From the NCBI RefSeq assembly GCF_963259705.1, contig NC_081841.1:28633244-28697243 (forward strand): a stretch of DNA of 64,000 nucleotides. Direction: 5' to 3'. The notes beneath the pieces were generated by a model. It saw nothing but the letters and a program-made list of their open reading frames with translations. It was not told the origin of the DNA and searched no databases. Every line of letters starts with the position of its first letter. Position 1 is the first letter of the stretch. Below, piece by piece: positions 1-11,503 of the stretch. This DNA is from Myotis daubentonii. Its lineage: Eukaryota > Chordata > Mammalia > Chiroptera > Vespertilionidae. Both the position numbers and the translations under genes were made by a program.

Positions 1-2725
1 ACTCACCTGATGCCTTTATGAATTCTTATTACCTTCAAATTAAATAAATCCCTGTAAGCCAAGGACCCTGCATGATTTTGCTTCTAACTTTATGTGATTC
101 TATCCTCATATTCTCTGAACATTTACTGAAAATATTTACTGAATATTTTTAGGTTACTGATCTTCTTTGAGTTCCTCTGATGTACCTCTTGATTCTCTAC
201 TTCCAAGCCTTGTTATATGTGCTCTTTACCGGAAATACTTCACTCCTGTGCTTACCAAGCCAATACAACCCATCCTTCTAGTGTCGACTTTATTCACATT
301 TTCAGGTCCTCTTAGTGTGGACATGGATGTGATTCTAACTATCTAGATTTCTAAGTTTGCCATGCAAAGGGACCTCCACTAATGACATGGGTACATGAGG
401 CCAAGAAGAATCTCGGAGCACTGCTTTATTTTAGCTCACCCCAATCTAGACTTGGAATCGAAGTTGAATAGGACGATGGAGCTCTTCATTTATGGAATAC
501 ACTCTTTTTTGAATAATTATTAAAGTGCCATACCAGAATATTGTATCCATGACAATCCTAGCTCACTCTGAAAATGTTGAAATCTCACTCAAATTACAAC
601 AGCAAGAACAAAATCATTGTTTTGTGCTTTGATTTAGCTGGTGCTTTATATTTAGTTCCTCTTCTCATAGAATTCTTGGAAGATATTAGTGACACCATTT
701 TAGGGAAGGAGAAACTGAGTCTCAGAAAGTTAAATAATGTGCTCCAGATCTCACAGCTCTTTTTTTTTTTTTTTTTAAGTTTAAATTCAGGCTTATCTGA
801 CTCATGGTTGTGCCCCTTCTACCTCTTGTGAGCCAATAGCCACGAACAGTTGCTTTCCATAGTCTGGGGGGTAATTTGGGCTCTGCCCTTATACTGTTAT
901 GAACCCGAAGGCCTCTGAGCAGCTCCAAGGGTTTCTATAGAGATGAAGGCTAAGGGTGTAGAATAAATTGTTTCTGAAATGCATAACCCCATTGTACAAG
1001 GAGGGTTCTGCATCTAATTCCAACTGAGGACCATAAACGGGGTTTGCCCATGGGAACTGTTGGGGTCCTGCCTAGTTAGCCGCAGGAACTCTGGCATTAA
1101 GCCAGTTGACAGGCAGTAGAGTTTGGCTGACTAAAGATAGATCATGGGGAAGCAGGCCACTTCTTTTCCCCTCTGGGTTTAAAAATCTGTCATCTCAAAA
1201 CCCATGTGAAGTTGGACCTGAGGCTTTGATCTGAATTTGAAGAAACACATCTCTGGAAAAATAAGCATGGACCTGTGAAACCCAGATGAACACCCTTCCA
1301 GATGCATAATAAATATTTTCTTCTTTCAAGTTTACTGCAACTGCAAACTCCTCTTTCAAGAGTGACTAGGTGATTCATGCTGACATGGCTGTCAAGGGGC
1401 CTCAATAATCATAGATATTTAAATGAGAATTTTAAAAGATCATATTTTTTTTATTTAAAATGATCTTGATGGGAATTAAACAGCTAAATTCCTTGTTCCT
1501 TTCCTGAATTCTGAGGAAGAAGGACTAGCAGGGACAAAAAGATGTATACCTTGACCTCTTGATTCTGTCCAATTATTCCTTTTCTCTTAGACATTTTGCT
1601 TTGGATCTTTCAATCACCTGCACGTCCATAACAAAGATGTCATTTTCCACTGAATGCTATTTTGTTAGTTTTTGTCAAAAGGTAAGCTCGAACTCACGTG
1701 TGAGAAAATTGATCTGGTTGCTAATGGGATATAGTTGAAATACGCAGTTTGACTGACTTCTTCACTCCTTTATATTAGCATTGCTACTTTTAGATAAACT
1801 ATTCCTGAAATGATTAGTGTAGGAGGATGGGTTTAGTCTTGTATCTTCTCCTTTAAAGCACTCAGAGTTAGAGATCCCAGAAGGATCAGTTTTCTCACTT
1901 GTACTGAAAATGTCACTCTAACAGCTATCTGTCTGCACAGTCAAGTTTTGAGAAATCTTTTGAATTTACCGCATTCACACCATTCTCCATCATGGTGCTA
2001 AAAATGACTAATGTAGCTTGGAGACTGGGAGACTGTGATAGCTGATTATCTTTTCCAATCATGCACTAACACTCACACACTCTCATATGCACACATGCTC
2101 AGCTGACATGAATCCGTAAAGGTTTAAAATATCCTATGTGCTGGATGGAATGTGGAGGCATGTGGGGTGCTGGAGCATATTGTAATAGTGTTGGTTTTAT
2201 TATGGTCAGCTCTGTCAAAAAATTGGCCTGGTTGTTTGACTAAACTGATTTTGTTTGTAACCAAATGGGCCACTATAATATATGACTTAATTTTATATTT
2301 AAAATAATCTCTGACATTAAAATTTTCAAATGCCTTATTTAATTTTATCTTCTTATCATCTCTGAGAATAGTGAAGTACAGCATTTCCTTTTTTAAATAA
2401 GAGGAAATAAGAGAGATGATGACTTACCCAAAGTCAGGCACAAGGTCAAAGGACCCCTCCCTCTCTTTTAAGGGCTCTAATTAGTCACTATAAGTCAGTA
2501 TAGGGTCACTAGATCCAAATCATATAAATGCACTTCATTTTCTTTCTTGATAAATGCTAAAGGGACTGTCATAAACAAAGCCATATACTATTCTGAGAAA
2601 AACATATGACAATGTGTCTTGTGATGTCATTCAGGGAATGATGGAGCAGTGTGGAGGCTAAATATAGTAATTAAATGAAGTGGGAGCTGATTAAACCCCA
2701 AGGGGAAGGGTTAGTTGATTGTCAT
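1..2725. other. Non-coding flank, no gene recognised
   Basis: This stretch lies beyond the last SLC15A5 exon I can see, in transcript direction, so it is intron or downstream flank. It is AT-rich with no convincing open frame, exon or young repeat. A T-run sits at 762-777. I searched the minus strand for the C-terminal transporter exon and found nothing with splice borders and a continuous frame. Confidence 0.5.
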
Positions 2726-3116
2726 TAACTTGCAGTGAGGTCTTTAGGAATTTTCCACAGGCTCTATTTTTGGTTTTGTCCAATTCAACAATTTATCAAT
2801 TACCTGGAAGAACTCTAGTTACTTGTTTCTAAATTGGCAAGTGACGCAAAGCTAATAAAGAAGTGAAGATTAGTAATTCAATGGATGACAGAATTAAGTT
2901 TTTAAAATGTGTCATTTAGGATGATGAGCTGACATTTATTAAGGATAAATATAAATTCATGTGTTTAATTAGAAAAATATTGTGATAAGATGAGTGAAAC
3001 TGAATGGGGAGAAGCTGCTAAAAATAGAAAATACTTCAGGTTTTAATTGACCATAAGCATGATGCACTACTGAAAAAGTCAATACAATCCCTGTTGGAAT
3101 TCAGAGAGAGAGAGAA

Positions 3117-3181
<65 letters not shown>

Positions 3182-3360
3182 TAGTCAGTGTAACATATCT
3201 ATCATGTTAAGTATTGTGTTTGATTCTGGAAACCATATTTTAAGAAAGATACTGACAAATTGTTGCTTGTTTAATTGATGGAGGGGTTTTTATAGTGAAA
3301 AATCAGGTAATCAAGCAATGTGAGAAAACTGGGGTAGTTCATCTATAAAATAGAAGAGGA
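2726..3360 (+). mobile_element. Old CR1/L3-type LINE fragment
   Basis: Degraded stretches resemble the reverse-transcriptase region of the ancient mammalian L3 (CR1) LINE: a 'gacgcaaagct' segment near 2845, 'tggatgacagaatta' near 2881, and 'attctggaaaccatattttaag' near 3222. A GA microsatellite at 3102-3177 splits the match. Borders are approximate and the family name comes from memory of the consensus. Confidence 0.45.
3102..3177. repeat. (GA)n microsatellite
   Basis: Almost pure AG dinucleotides for about 75 bp, with one GAAGGAAA interruption near the left end. Confidence 0.95.
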
Positions 3361-3369
3361 TCATAACAG

Positions 3370-3525
3370 CTCTTTATTGAGCATTTACCATATGTATTAA
3401 TTACTTAATCCTAAGAAAAACATGATGAATTATTTATTGTCATCATTGGCATGAAACTGAGAAGGACACAGCTAAATTATCTGATTCAACTCCAGAAGCT
3501 ACTTTCTTAACCCTGTTCCACATTA
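3370..3525 (-). mobile_element. MIR SINE fragment
   Basis: Reads like the reverse complement of MIR: 'ttattgagcatttaccat', then 'tgaaactgagaaggacacagcta' and a short tail. It is an ancient, strongly diverged copy with approximate ends. Confidence 0.45.
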
Positions 3526-4134
3526 TTTCTCTGAATGTTAATCAAATGCTTGAAGAGTTGCTATGTGGACAGAAAATTAGACTTTTTTTCTGTAGGACAT
3601 AATTCTCAACAGATAGACAGACTCAGTTTGGTTGCTTTTCTGACCAAAGTCTTTATGGGGAAAATTTTCCAAGATCATTGGTTAATCAATGCACAATTTC
3701 TCTTTGGTTGCATAGACATGATTTCTGGTGAATTACAAGGAAAAAAGGATCATCCAGATAGCCCCATTTACACAGGATTTACCTTTTCTGAAGATTATAT
3801 ATGGGAGCTATGATGCATTATTAAATTTGGCCTCATTGAAATACCTAATAAGAATATAATGACCAGTTTGTTTTAAAATACACTAAAGAAAGACAGCAGG
3901 CAGTATCTCATGAGAAGTTACATTCTGTAATTACCTCTTCATATAAAAAAAAGGACAATTCTCAGAAATTAATGAATACAGCAAGAGTTCTTTCCTATTT
4001 TAATTGCAAAAGTGGAGCAGTTAAAGAATTAAAGAAACTACACTGGCAAAGCCCCTCTTCTTAAGGCTTTTGTCTCCCAATTTTCTAGTCATCAAGTCAA
4101 TGTAGATATAAACATACCATAGACCTATTTTTAC
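3526..4134. other. Intronic or flanking DNA, nothing recognised
   Basis: AT-rich sequence immediately past the splice donor of the 4135-4266 exon. I see no repeat of known type and no exon. Confidence 0.4.
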
Positions 4135-4266
4135 CTTCTGAGATGAGATATACTAACTCCACCAGCAGTGCCCCCGTGAAACAACCAAATCCATTGAACA
4201 GGGTCAAAAAATTCATCAAGTTTCCTCTGATGGTACTTGGAACAAATCTGTATGATATTACAGAGA
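4135..4266 (-). CDS. SLC15A5: SLC15A5 internal exon (most 3' exon seen)
   Basis: This 132-nt exon has an acceptor after a pyrimidine run ending TTAG and a donor AGAAG|GTAAAA. Its first two bases complete a phenylalanine codon begun by the exon at 12606-12794, giving FSVISYRFVPSTIRGN. It ends in phase 1. The residues form the cytoplasmic loop and transmembrane helix that in POT/PTR2 transporters follow the 'VAETLVNPA' helix; GFGCFTGALLVELVYLISE is a typical hydrophobic segment. At least one further exon must follow to complete the C terminus, and I did not find it. No stop or frameshift is present. Confidence 0.85.
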
Positions 4267-4492
4267 CTAAGAGAAAAAACAGGTCAGAATTAGAATAATC
4301 TAACATACTTTCATAGATACTGTTCAAATTAGTATTGATTATATCTCAAATAAAGGTTACTGATAGGATTAAAATTACTATAGTAAGATATATTATGATC
4401 TTAAAATTTTTATATGTCTATAAGGAATAAAATATGGCAAAATATGTCCTTGTAAAGCTACAAGAAAAATTTGATCAATTAGTGGTTGGGTG

Positions 4493-5575
4493 TCCAAATA
4501 TACTACACAGCCATAAAAAAAGCATGAAAATTTGCCTTGTGTTACAACCTGCATGGCCTTGAGGGTATTATGCTAAGTGAAATAAGTGAGATGGAGAAAG
4601 ACTAATACCCTATGATTTCATTTAAATGTGTAATCTAAAAACAACAACAACAAAGCAAAACTCATAGATACAGAGAATAGAATGGTGGTTGCCAGAGGGG
4701 AGAGGTGTCAGGTGATAGGTAGAATTGGTGAAGGGTATGAAGAGGTACAAACTTTCAGTTATATAATAAGTAGCTGATGGGGATGTAATGTACAGCATGA
4801 TGATCATAGTCAGTAATTTTATAGTGCATGTTTGAAAGTTGCTAAGACAGTAAATCTTGTAAGTTCTCATCATACACACATATAAATAAATCCATCAAAA
4901 TTCATAATTTTTCATGGTGACCTATGGTAACTAGACTTCTTGTGGTGATCATTTTGCAGTGTATTCAAATATCTAATCACCAGAGGCCCGGTGCATGAAA
5001 ATTCATGCACTGGAGCGGGGGGTGGGTCCCTCAGCCTGGCCTCCTCTCACAGTCTGGGAGCCCTCAGGGGCAGGAGGCAACCAGGCAATCAGGGGAAGGC
5101 AACGCCCCAACACACCTCTGCTGCTGCCACTGCCAGCAGCACAAGCCTTGGCCGGCCCTGGTTATCTGAGCCTCGGGTGGTCCTGGGCAGCTGGGCAACC
5201 GACATCCGAGGCTTGCCTGTGCCTAAGGCCGGCCCTGGGTGGCTGGGCAGCTGACATCTGAGGTTTGCCTACACCTTGGGCAAGCCTTAGGTGCCTGGAA
5301 AGCTGCCATCCGAGGCTTGCCTGTGCCTTGAGCTGGCCCTGGGCAGCTGGGGGGCTGAGGGAACTGGGGGACACCACCATCTTGTGGCTGTGAGTGCTGT
5401 CATCTTTGAAGGCATGGCAGTCAATTAGCATATTCCCTCCTTATTGGCTGTGGGTGCCACCATTGCAAAGATTAGCATATTTCCTCTTTATTAGATAGGA
5501 TTAGGTCATACACTTGAAACTAATATAATGTTATATATCAATTATACCTCAATAGAAAAGAAAAAGTTAAAATAA
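4493..5575 (+). mobile_element. L1 3' end, split by a Helitron
   Basis: The left part, 4493-4980, runs from the end of L1 ORF2 ('attatgctaagtgaaataag') into the 3' UTR ('atagatacagagaatagaatgg'). The match resumes at 5501-5575 with 'cttgaaactaatataatg' and the terminal 'tatacctcaatagaaaag'. The intervening 520 bp is a Helitron inserted in the 'atctaatca' stretch. This is an older, 5'-truncated L1 copy. Confidence 0.8.
4981..5500 (-). mobile_element. HeliBat-type non-autonomous Helitron
   Basis: Read on the minus strand it begins TCCTATCTAATAAAGAGG and ends with a hairpin (TGCATGAATTTTCATGCA) and GGGCCTCTGG. This is the HeliBat layout, with a slightly decayed CTAG end. It has no coding capacity. 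Internal GC-rich, CTGGGCAGCTGGG-like units are repeated. It interrupts the L1 3' UTR, so it is younger than that L1. Confidence 0.88.
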
Positions 5576-6028
5576 TTTTTGATATTATAAATAGATGAAA
5601 ATAAGTATGTATAATTTTGAACATACCATATTAACATAACTACTAAAATATGTATGACAATCTAAGGCATATATGCTGAAATATTTATGATATATATTAT
5701 ATCTGGGATGTAATTCAACATTATACAACAAGAAGGAACTTAGTATGCAAATGAGGGTAGAGATAAAACAAGTTTGGCTGTGAGTTGAAAATTGTTGAAG
5801 CTGGAACATGGGTACAGAGGAATTTATTACATTAATCTCTCTCTTTGTACATGTAGGGCAAAAAAATTGTAAGAAAATAGATTGAATAACAGGAACAGTT
5901 TTAGCTTTGAGTGGTTGAATTATTGGATTTTTACTTTGTCTTCTCCTTGCTTTTTTGTACTTGGCAAATTTTATTACAATGAGAGGTCATAAGTAAACAT
6001 TAAAGCTCATTTAAAAAAGGAAAGTGGC
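5576..6028. other. AT-rich intron, possible old L1 3' sequence
   Basis: Mostly A and T. A segment around 5770-5990 ('gttgaagctggaacatgggtac', 'gaatttattacattaatctctc') resembles old L1 3' UTR sequence, but I cannot assign a family. Confidence 0.3.
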
Positions 6029-6250
6029 ACCCTAGCTTGTTTGGTTCAGTGGCTAGAGCATCGGCCTGCAAACTGAAGGGTCCCAGGTTTGATTCTGGTC
6101 AAGGGTACATGCCCAGGGTTGTGGGCTCAATCCCCAGTAGGCAGCATGTAGGAGGCAGCCAGTCAATGATTTTCTCTCATCATTGATATTTCTCTCACTC
6201 TCTCTCTCCTTCCTCTCTAAAATCAGTACAAAAATATATTTATATTAAAA
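6029..6250 (+). mobile_element. Ves SINE
   Basis: A tRNA-like head with pol III box positions ('tggttcagtggctagagcat', 'ggtttgattctggtc') is followed by the Ves body, a CTCTCTCT-rich section, and an A-rich tail with 'aaaatatatttatatta'. It is a full-length, moderately diverged copy. Confidence 0.9.
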
Positions 6251-6413
6251 AGAAAAGTGATGCTAAATCAACATATTGTGAACATTAAACGTTTAGTTTC
6301 CTTCTCTATAAAAAGAAAAATAACTTTTTTCTCTGGAAAATTTCACTCCTGGTTTAGCAGCTGCTCTTTACCCCAGTAAATTACTTGTCCAGCTCTTTTA
6401 CTTTTTTCATTAT

Positions 6414-6636
6414 TTTTTAAAAAGTATATTTTTATTGATTTCAGAGTGGAAGGGAGAAGGAGGGAGAGAGATCAAAACATCAATGATGAGAGAGAATCAT
6501 TGATTGGCTGTCTCCTGCATGCCCCACACTGGGGATCGAGCCCACAACCCAGGCATGTGCTTTGACCAGGAATTGAACCGTGACCTCCTGGTTCATAGGT
6601 CGAACTCAACCACTGAGCCATACCGGCTGGGCTATC
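6414..6636 (-). mobile_element. Ves SINE
   Basis: Reverse-complement Ves. The tail is at 6414 ('aaagtatatttttattgattt') and the tRNA-like head ends at 'accactgagccataccggct' near 6630. It is full length. Confidence 0.9.
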
Positions 6637-6661
6637 CAGCTCTTTTAAACCAACTTACTAA

Positions 6662-7138
6662 TCCTATATAATACAAGGGTAATATGCAAATTGACCCTAA
6701 TGGTGAACCAACTGGGCATGACTGGTTGCTATGACGTGCACTGACCACCAGGAGACATATGCTCAATGCAGGAGCTGCCCCCTAGTGGTCAGTGTGCTCC
6801 CACAGGGGGAGCTCCACTCAGCCACAAGCCAGTCTGATGGCTGTGAGTGCAGTGGTGGTGGCAGGAGCCTCTCCTGCCTCCTTGGCAGCGCTAAGGATGT
6901 CCAACTGATGGCTTAGGTCCACTCCCCAGAGGGAGCGGGCCTAAACTGCCAGTCAGGCATTCCCCGAGGGCACCTGGACTGCCAGAGTGATGTCTGACTG
7001 CCAGCTAAGGCCCGATCCTCTGGCAGCAGGCCCAAGCTGGCAGGTGGACATCCCCCGAGGGATCCCGGACTATGAGAGGGCACAGGCTGGGCTGAGGGAC
7101 CCCCCAAGTGCATGAACTTTCATGCACCGGGCCTCTAG
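6662..7138 (+). mobile_element. HeliBat-type Helitron, complete
   Basis: Starts TCCTATATAATACAAGGG and ends with hairpin TGCATGAACTTTCATGCA, then CGGGCCTCTAG. It lies between an A and a T, the expected Helitron target. It is 477 bp and non-coding. It carries the 'gcactgaccaccaggag' segment shared with other copies in the window. Confidence 0.92.
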
Positions 7139-8759
7139 TACATAATATAAATGTACTAATGTTCCTTCCTGCATTCAGTTAGCATTTCTGTTTTGCTTTC
7201 TGCATGTCCTCCACATGTTTTCATTTATCATCCAATAAACATTGAAAGACATCCCTATCTGTGCCCTAGGAAATGTGCTGAGTGCTGTGGCTGAGGGTGA
7301 GAAAAGGCATGGGTATTTTTTTTACCTGGGTTTTAAACTCTGAGAGGGCAGAGAGCAGAGATATGCACAATACTAAGGGCAGTGCTAAACAGGCACTTAA
7401 TAGCACACATACTTATTGGAGATGAAGATGATGATAGTGATAAAGAGAATACTGTGGAGAAGGACGTCAATATTGGTGGCAAGGGGCCGTGGGCACCCCA
7501 GCTTTCCTGTGCAGTGCAAATCACCATCAGGAGCCTGAGGACAAGCTGCAAGTTTTTTTCAGGAAGATCCGAAGGATAGTATGAGAGAAATGTTGAAGAG
7601 GCATTGGGAAGAAAGGACTCACAGTTATAAAAGGATTTGGCTTATGAACTTTCCTCTCTATAAATATGAAGAGACAAACAATGGGCGGAAAGACTAAGTT
7701 GGGTGATTTCTTTCACTGAGAAAAAGCAGAACTTACAAGCCCATTATTACTCTGCTAGTTAATTATTAATCCTATGCTTTTCTCTTGCTAGAACTTCTGG
7801 TGCGGTATATAATTCATGAACACACTTTGCCAGCCTCTGCCTGCTGGTTAATCTCTCTTTGGTGTCATTTTAGGCATTTTGAAAGCCTCCAGTTCACTTT
7901 TATGGGACTTAGCTTTTCAAGTCCTCGGGTCTCTATATTCAGGCATCTTCATGTTCTGATCTTTTTCAACTTTAGTAATCATCAACTTGGGCTTCATGGT
8001 ATTCCTTTTAGTACACTGTGCTGTGGATATTATCAACAAGTCTGTCACTGCTCTCAAATTATCATTTACTATGAAGACACAGTAAAAACTATTCAAAGTG
8101 TATGTAAAAGCTGGTCTTCTTGCCAATGAGAGCTGAAATGTGCCTCCAGGTGGAGACTGGTTAGTGTTCGTAAAAATGTTCTATCACAGAACATGCAGAA
8201 TCTACAAATTATGGGCCATCACCACCTTCCTGAGGCACCCTGTACTGGGGACTCATTGCTAGAAATTACTTGTACTCCATTTGTTTTTAAACAGTTAAAA
8301 TGTGTTTATTGTGTTTGGTAAGAAGTTATTTTGACCATATAAAGAACTACCAATGTCTAGAAAATTGAACTTGATCTGATTACCACTTTCAGGTCATTAT
8401 TGCTTTCTCATATCTAAAAAGCTTCAGTTTTGAATCTCATATTATCCGATTATATGACCTAATACTTCTCTTTTGTGCTATCATCTGCCAATTTTTAGGC
8501 CATTTCCCTCTATTATTTATTTGTCAGCTCCTTTCTTATCATCACACCCTCCAGTTCTAATCCTGCCTTAACTCTTGGCAGTTTTGACATACATATAGAT
8601 TATCCTTTCAACCTTCCATTCTGGCAAATCTTTGTTTCTTATCCCTTGTCCTCCTTCCTTTTCAATATCATTGTCCTCCACTCTACTTTAGCCACTCATT
8701 GAATCTTGTACCCCCGACTAGGGTTGGTGAACTATGGTCAGGTAAGGTCCAACTTGACA
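7139..8759. other. Intronic DNA, mostly unique
   Basis: Part of the SLC15A5 intron between the exons at 4266 and 12606. Around 7190-7270 and 7340-7430 there are traces of an L2-like LINE end ('atccaataaacattgaaag', 'tgagagggcagagagcag'). The open frames at 7785-8129 (plus) and 7917-8126 (minus) match nothing I recognise and have no splice or codon support. Confidence 0.4.
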
Positions 8760-9402
8760 CCTATCTATACCAATAAAAGCCTATGTGGTTGTCACACCAT
8801 CACACTGTCACACCATGATGCTCTCATGCCATAACAACCCATCACCAGGAGACTGTGTGCACAGTGTGCGCATGCGTGGTTGAGCGGGGCTGCGTGAGCT
8901 GTGAGGTGCACGTGGGTGGGTGGGGACTTGACGCTGCGTCCCCTGCGGGGACTTGACCAGGAGGTGCATCAGGGGAGTGGATGGTGGCTGCTGCTGCCCA
9001 GGGCTGGCCCGAGGCTCAGGCAAGCTGCAGATGATGGCTGCTGCTGTGAGGGCCCGAGGCTCAGGCAACGAGGGCCAGGCCAAGGCTTGTGCAAGCCACA
9101 GTGGCTGTGAGGGCCAAAGCTCAGGCAGCCTTGCAGCAGGCGGTGGCAGCAGCAGAGGTGTGATGGGGGCGTTACCTTCCCCTGATTGCTGGCTCGCCTC
9201 CCACAGAGGGAGGACAGAGGCAGCAGCAGCAAGGGGATGATGGGGTGGTGCCTTCCCCTGATCGGCTGGTTTTCTCCTGCAGAGGGAGGCCAGACTGCGG
9301 CTTAGGACATCCCCTAGGACTCCCAAATTGTGAGAGGGGGCAGGCTGGGCTGAGGGATCCCCCCCTCCCCAGTGCATGAATTTTCATTTACCAGGCCTCT
9401 AG
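8760..9402 (+). mobile_element. HeliBat-type Helitron, 643 bp
   Basis: The 5' end is slightly decayed ('acctatctataccaataaaagcc'). The 3' end has 'gtgcatgaattttcatttac' and then GGCCTCTAG. Inside are GC-rich units with repeated 'gaggctcaggcaa' and 'gatggctgctgctg' motifs. The 189-aa and shorter frames here are by-products of this repetitive GC-rich content. Confidence 0.88.
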
Positions 9403-9655
9403 TCCTATATAATTAAAAGGCTAATATGCAAATCAAATGAACGGTGAAACGACCGGTCACTATGATGCACACTGACCACCGGGGGGCAGGTGCTTAATGC
9501 AGGAGCTGACCCCTGGTGGTCAGTGCACTCCCACAGGGGGAGCGCTGTTCAGCCAGGGGCCAGACTCACAGCTGGTGGGTGGTAATGATCGAGGGGTCCC
9601 AGACTGCAAGAGGGATGTCTGACTGCTGGCTTAGGCCTGATCCCAGAGCCTAAAT
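9403..9655 (+). mobile_element. Second Helitron, head to tail, 3' truncated
   Basis: Directly after the CTAG of the previous copy a new 5' end begins, TCCTATATAATTAAAAGG, followed by the 'actgaccaccggggg' and 'gactgctggcttaggcctgatcc' segments. There is no terminal hairpin or CTAG, so the 3' end is missing. The order 5'-3'/5'- with no spacer is a Helitron tandem. Confidence 0.85.
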
Positions 9656-9684
9656 GATAATAATAATAGCAGCACTTGTTATAG

Positions 9685-9905
9685 CTGCTAATTATTGAAT
9701 GCCATCTACAAACCGGACACACTGCTTTTTCCTTTACATAAAATATTTCATTTAGTCCTTACAACAACATTCCCCATTTTACAGATGATGAGAAAGACTC
9801 AGAAATACAGAATAATTTTGTCAAGGTCACAAAACTACTCAGTGGCAAAACTGGGTTTTAATTCAGATCTGTCTTTAAGACCATGGATATTAACCTTTAT
9901 GTTGT
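9685..9905 (-). mobile_element. MIR SINE
   Basis: Reverse-complement MIR: 'tttcatttagtccttacaac', 'ccccattttacagatgatga', 'ggtcacaaaactactcagtgg'. It is diverged. A young Ves SINE inserted at its edge. Confidence 0.75.
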
Positions 9906-9923
9906 ACTGCAAGAGTAATTCTT

Positions 9924-10144
9924 TTTTTTTTTTTTAATATATTTTATTGATTTTTTACAGAGAGGAAGGGAGAGAGATAGAGAGTTAGAAACATCGATGG
10001 GAGAGAAACATCGATCAGCCGCCTCCTGCACATCTCCCACTGGGGATGTGCCCGCAACCCAGGTACATGCCCTTGACCGGAATCGAACCTGGGACCCCTC
10101 AGTCCGCAGGCCGACGCTCCATCCACTGAGCCAAACCGGTTTCG
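9924..10144 (-). mobile_element. Young Ves SINE with 15-bp target duplication
   Basis: Full-length Ves in reverse, with a T-run at its low end and 'ccactgagccaaaccggtttcg' at its high end. Perfect direct repeats GCAAGAGTAATTCTT flank it at 9909-9923 and 10145-10159. This marks an L1-mediated insertion that is recent relative to the other SINEs here. Confidence 0.95.
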
Positions 10145-10259
10145 GCAAGAGTAATTCTTGATTTTATATTTTGAAACACCTTTCTACACTATGGAATTTA
10201 ACTCTCAAGGAGTAGTTTATATTCCCATTGATTGTTATACTGATGCTTTGATATAAAGA

Positions 10260-10375
10260 AGAATTATAATTATTTTCATTTTAAAGATCAGAAAGGTGAA
10301 ACTTAAAGGTTAAATTAATTTTCAAGGTCACACTTGTAGTAAATGACAAAACTGGAAGTCCAAATAAAATCTTTT
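10260..10375 (-). mobile_element. MIR SINE fragment
   Basis: Degraded reverse MIR: 'ttttcattttaaagatcaga', then 'aaggtcacacttgtagtaaatg'. Confidence 0.5.
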
Positions 10376-10383
10376 AAAAAACA

Positions 10384-10765
10384 TCCTATATAATAAAGAG
10401 GTAATATGCAAATTGACCATCACACCCTCACACAAGATGGCCACCCCATGTGGTCAAAAGATGGCCACCACAAGATGGCTGGCAGGGGAGGGTAGTTGTG
10501 GGCAATTGGACTTGTAGGGGAGCAGTTAGGCATCAATCAGGCTGGCAGGGGAGTGAATAGGGGGTGATCAGCCTGGCAGGCAGAAGCGGTTAGGGGCAAT
10601 CAGGCAGGCAGGCCAGTGGTTGGGAGCCAGCAGTCCTGAATTGTGAGAGGGATTGGGCCTAAATCAGCAGTTGAACATCCCCCGAGGGGTCCCAGATTGG
10701 AGAGGGTGCAGGCTGGGCTGAGGAGACCTCTCCCCATTCACGAATTTTGTGCACTGGACCTCTAG
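10384..10765 (+). mobile_element. HeliBat-type Helitron, 382 bp
   Basis: Starts TCCTATATAATAAAGAGGTA and ends 'cacgaattttgtgcactgg' then ACCTCTAG, between A and T. It shares the 'aagatggccacc' blocks with the copy at 46761-47225, so both belong to one subfamily. Confidence 0.9.
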
Positions 10766-10766
10766 T

Positions 10767-10970
10767 ACATATATGTTTATTTAATTCAGAGAGGAAGGGA
10801 GAGAGATAGAGAGATAGAAATCAATGATTAGAGAGAATCATTGATTGGCTGCCTCCTTCATGCTCCCACTGGGGATTGAGCCTGCAACCTGGTGTCCTGA
10901 CCCAGAATTGAACTTTGACCTCCTGCTCATAGGTCACTGTTCAACTGTTGAGCCACACCGGCCAGGTCAA
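10767..10970 (-). mobile_element. Ves SINE
   Basis: Reverse Ves abutting the Helitron, from 'atatatgtttatttaattc' to 'gttgagccacaccggccagg'. It is moderately diverged. Confidence 0.88.
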
Positions 10971-11440
10971 ACAAAGTCTTGTGGTCCCTACCCCATGACC
11001 TCTATAGTGGATAAGTCAATTGAATTAGTTGGACTTTAGTTTCCTGACTAAAGGGTGAGCTAAGTGATTTATATCACATAACCTGCCTTTTGTGTTTTGA
11101 ATAGGGAAATTTCCTGACTGTATTCACTCATCACCTTTATTCATTACCTTTCTTCCTATCTAGACTGCAAAATTTAGGCTGACTAGTTCCAACAGTTTTC
11201 TGGAAACAACACCAAGGAAATCACAAACACTTGTGTGGTGGCTTCTTTTATACCTTTTTTTTGTATTCCTCATAGTGTCCAATAATATCAACATCTTAGA
11301 ATCTCATAAAATAATTTATTCATGCAAAATATGTTCAATGAGATGATTTAAAATTATATAAAAGAAGTCTCACACAAAAATATGACTATAATTATACAAA
11401 CTTGATTTTATTTTGACTTTTTGCAATGAATTGCTTTGAG
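10971..11440. other. Intronic DNA, nothing recognised
   Basis: AT-rich unique-looking sequence between a Ves SINE and a TA microsatellite. Confidence 0.4.

Positions 11441-11443
<3 letters not shown>

Positions 11444-11499
<56 letters not shown>
11444..11499. repeat. (TA)n microsatellite
   Basis: About 28 TA units without interruption, joined to the end of a short Helitron. Confidence 0.95.

Positions 11500-11503
<4 letters not shown>

Noticed and set aside
340..420. RFFLAS-like minus-strand frame as the missing transporter C terminus
   Set aside because: It runs into a stop quickly, lacks a preceding acceptor in phase, and has no upstream match.
7917..8126. Possible small processed pseudogene on the minus strand
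   Set aside because: No parent protein recognised, and no A tail or target duplication seen.
8808..9377. A 189-residue minus-strand frame and its companions
   Set aside because: It lies wholly inside a non-coding Helitron and results from GC-rich repeats.
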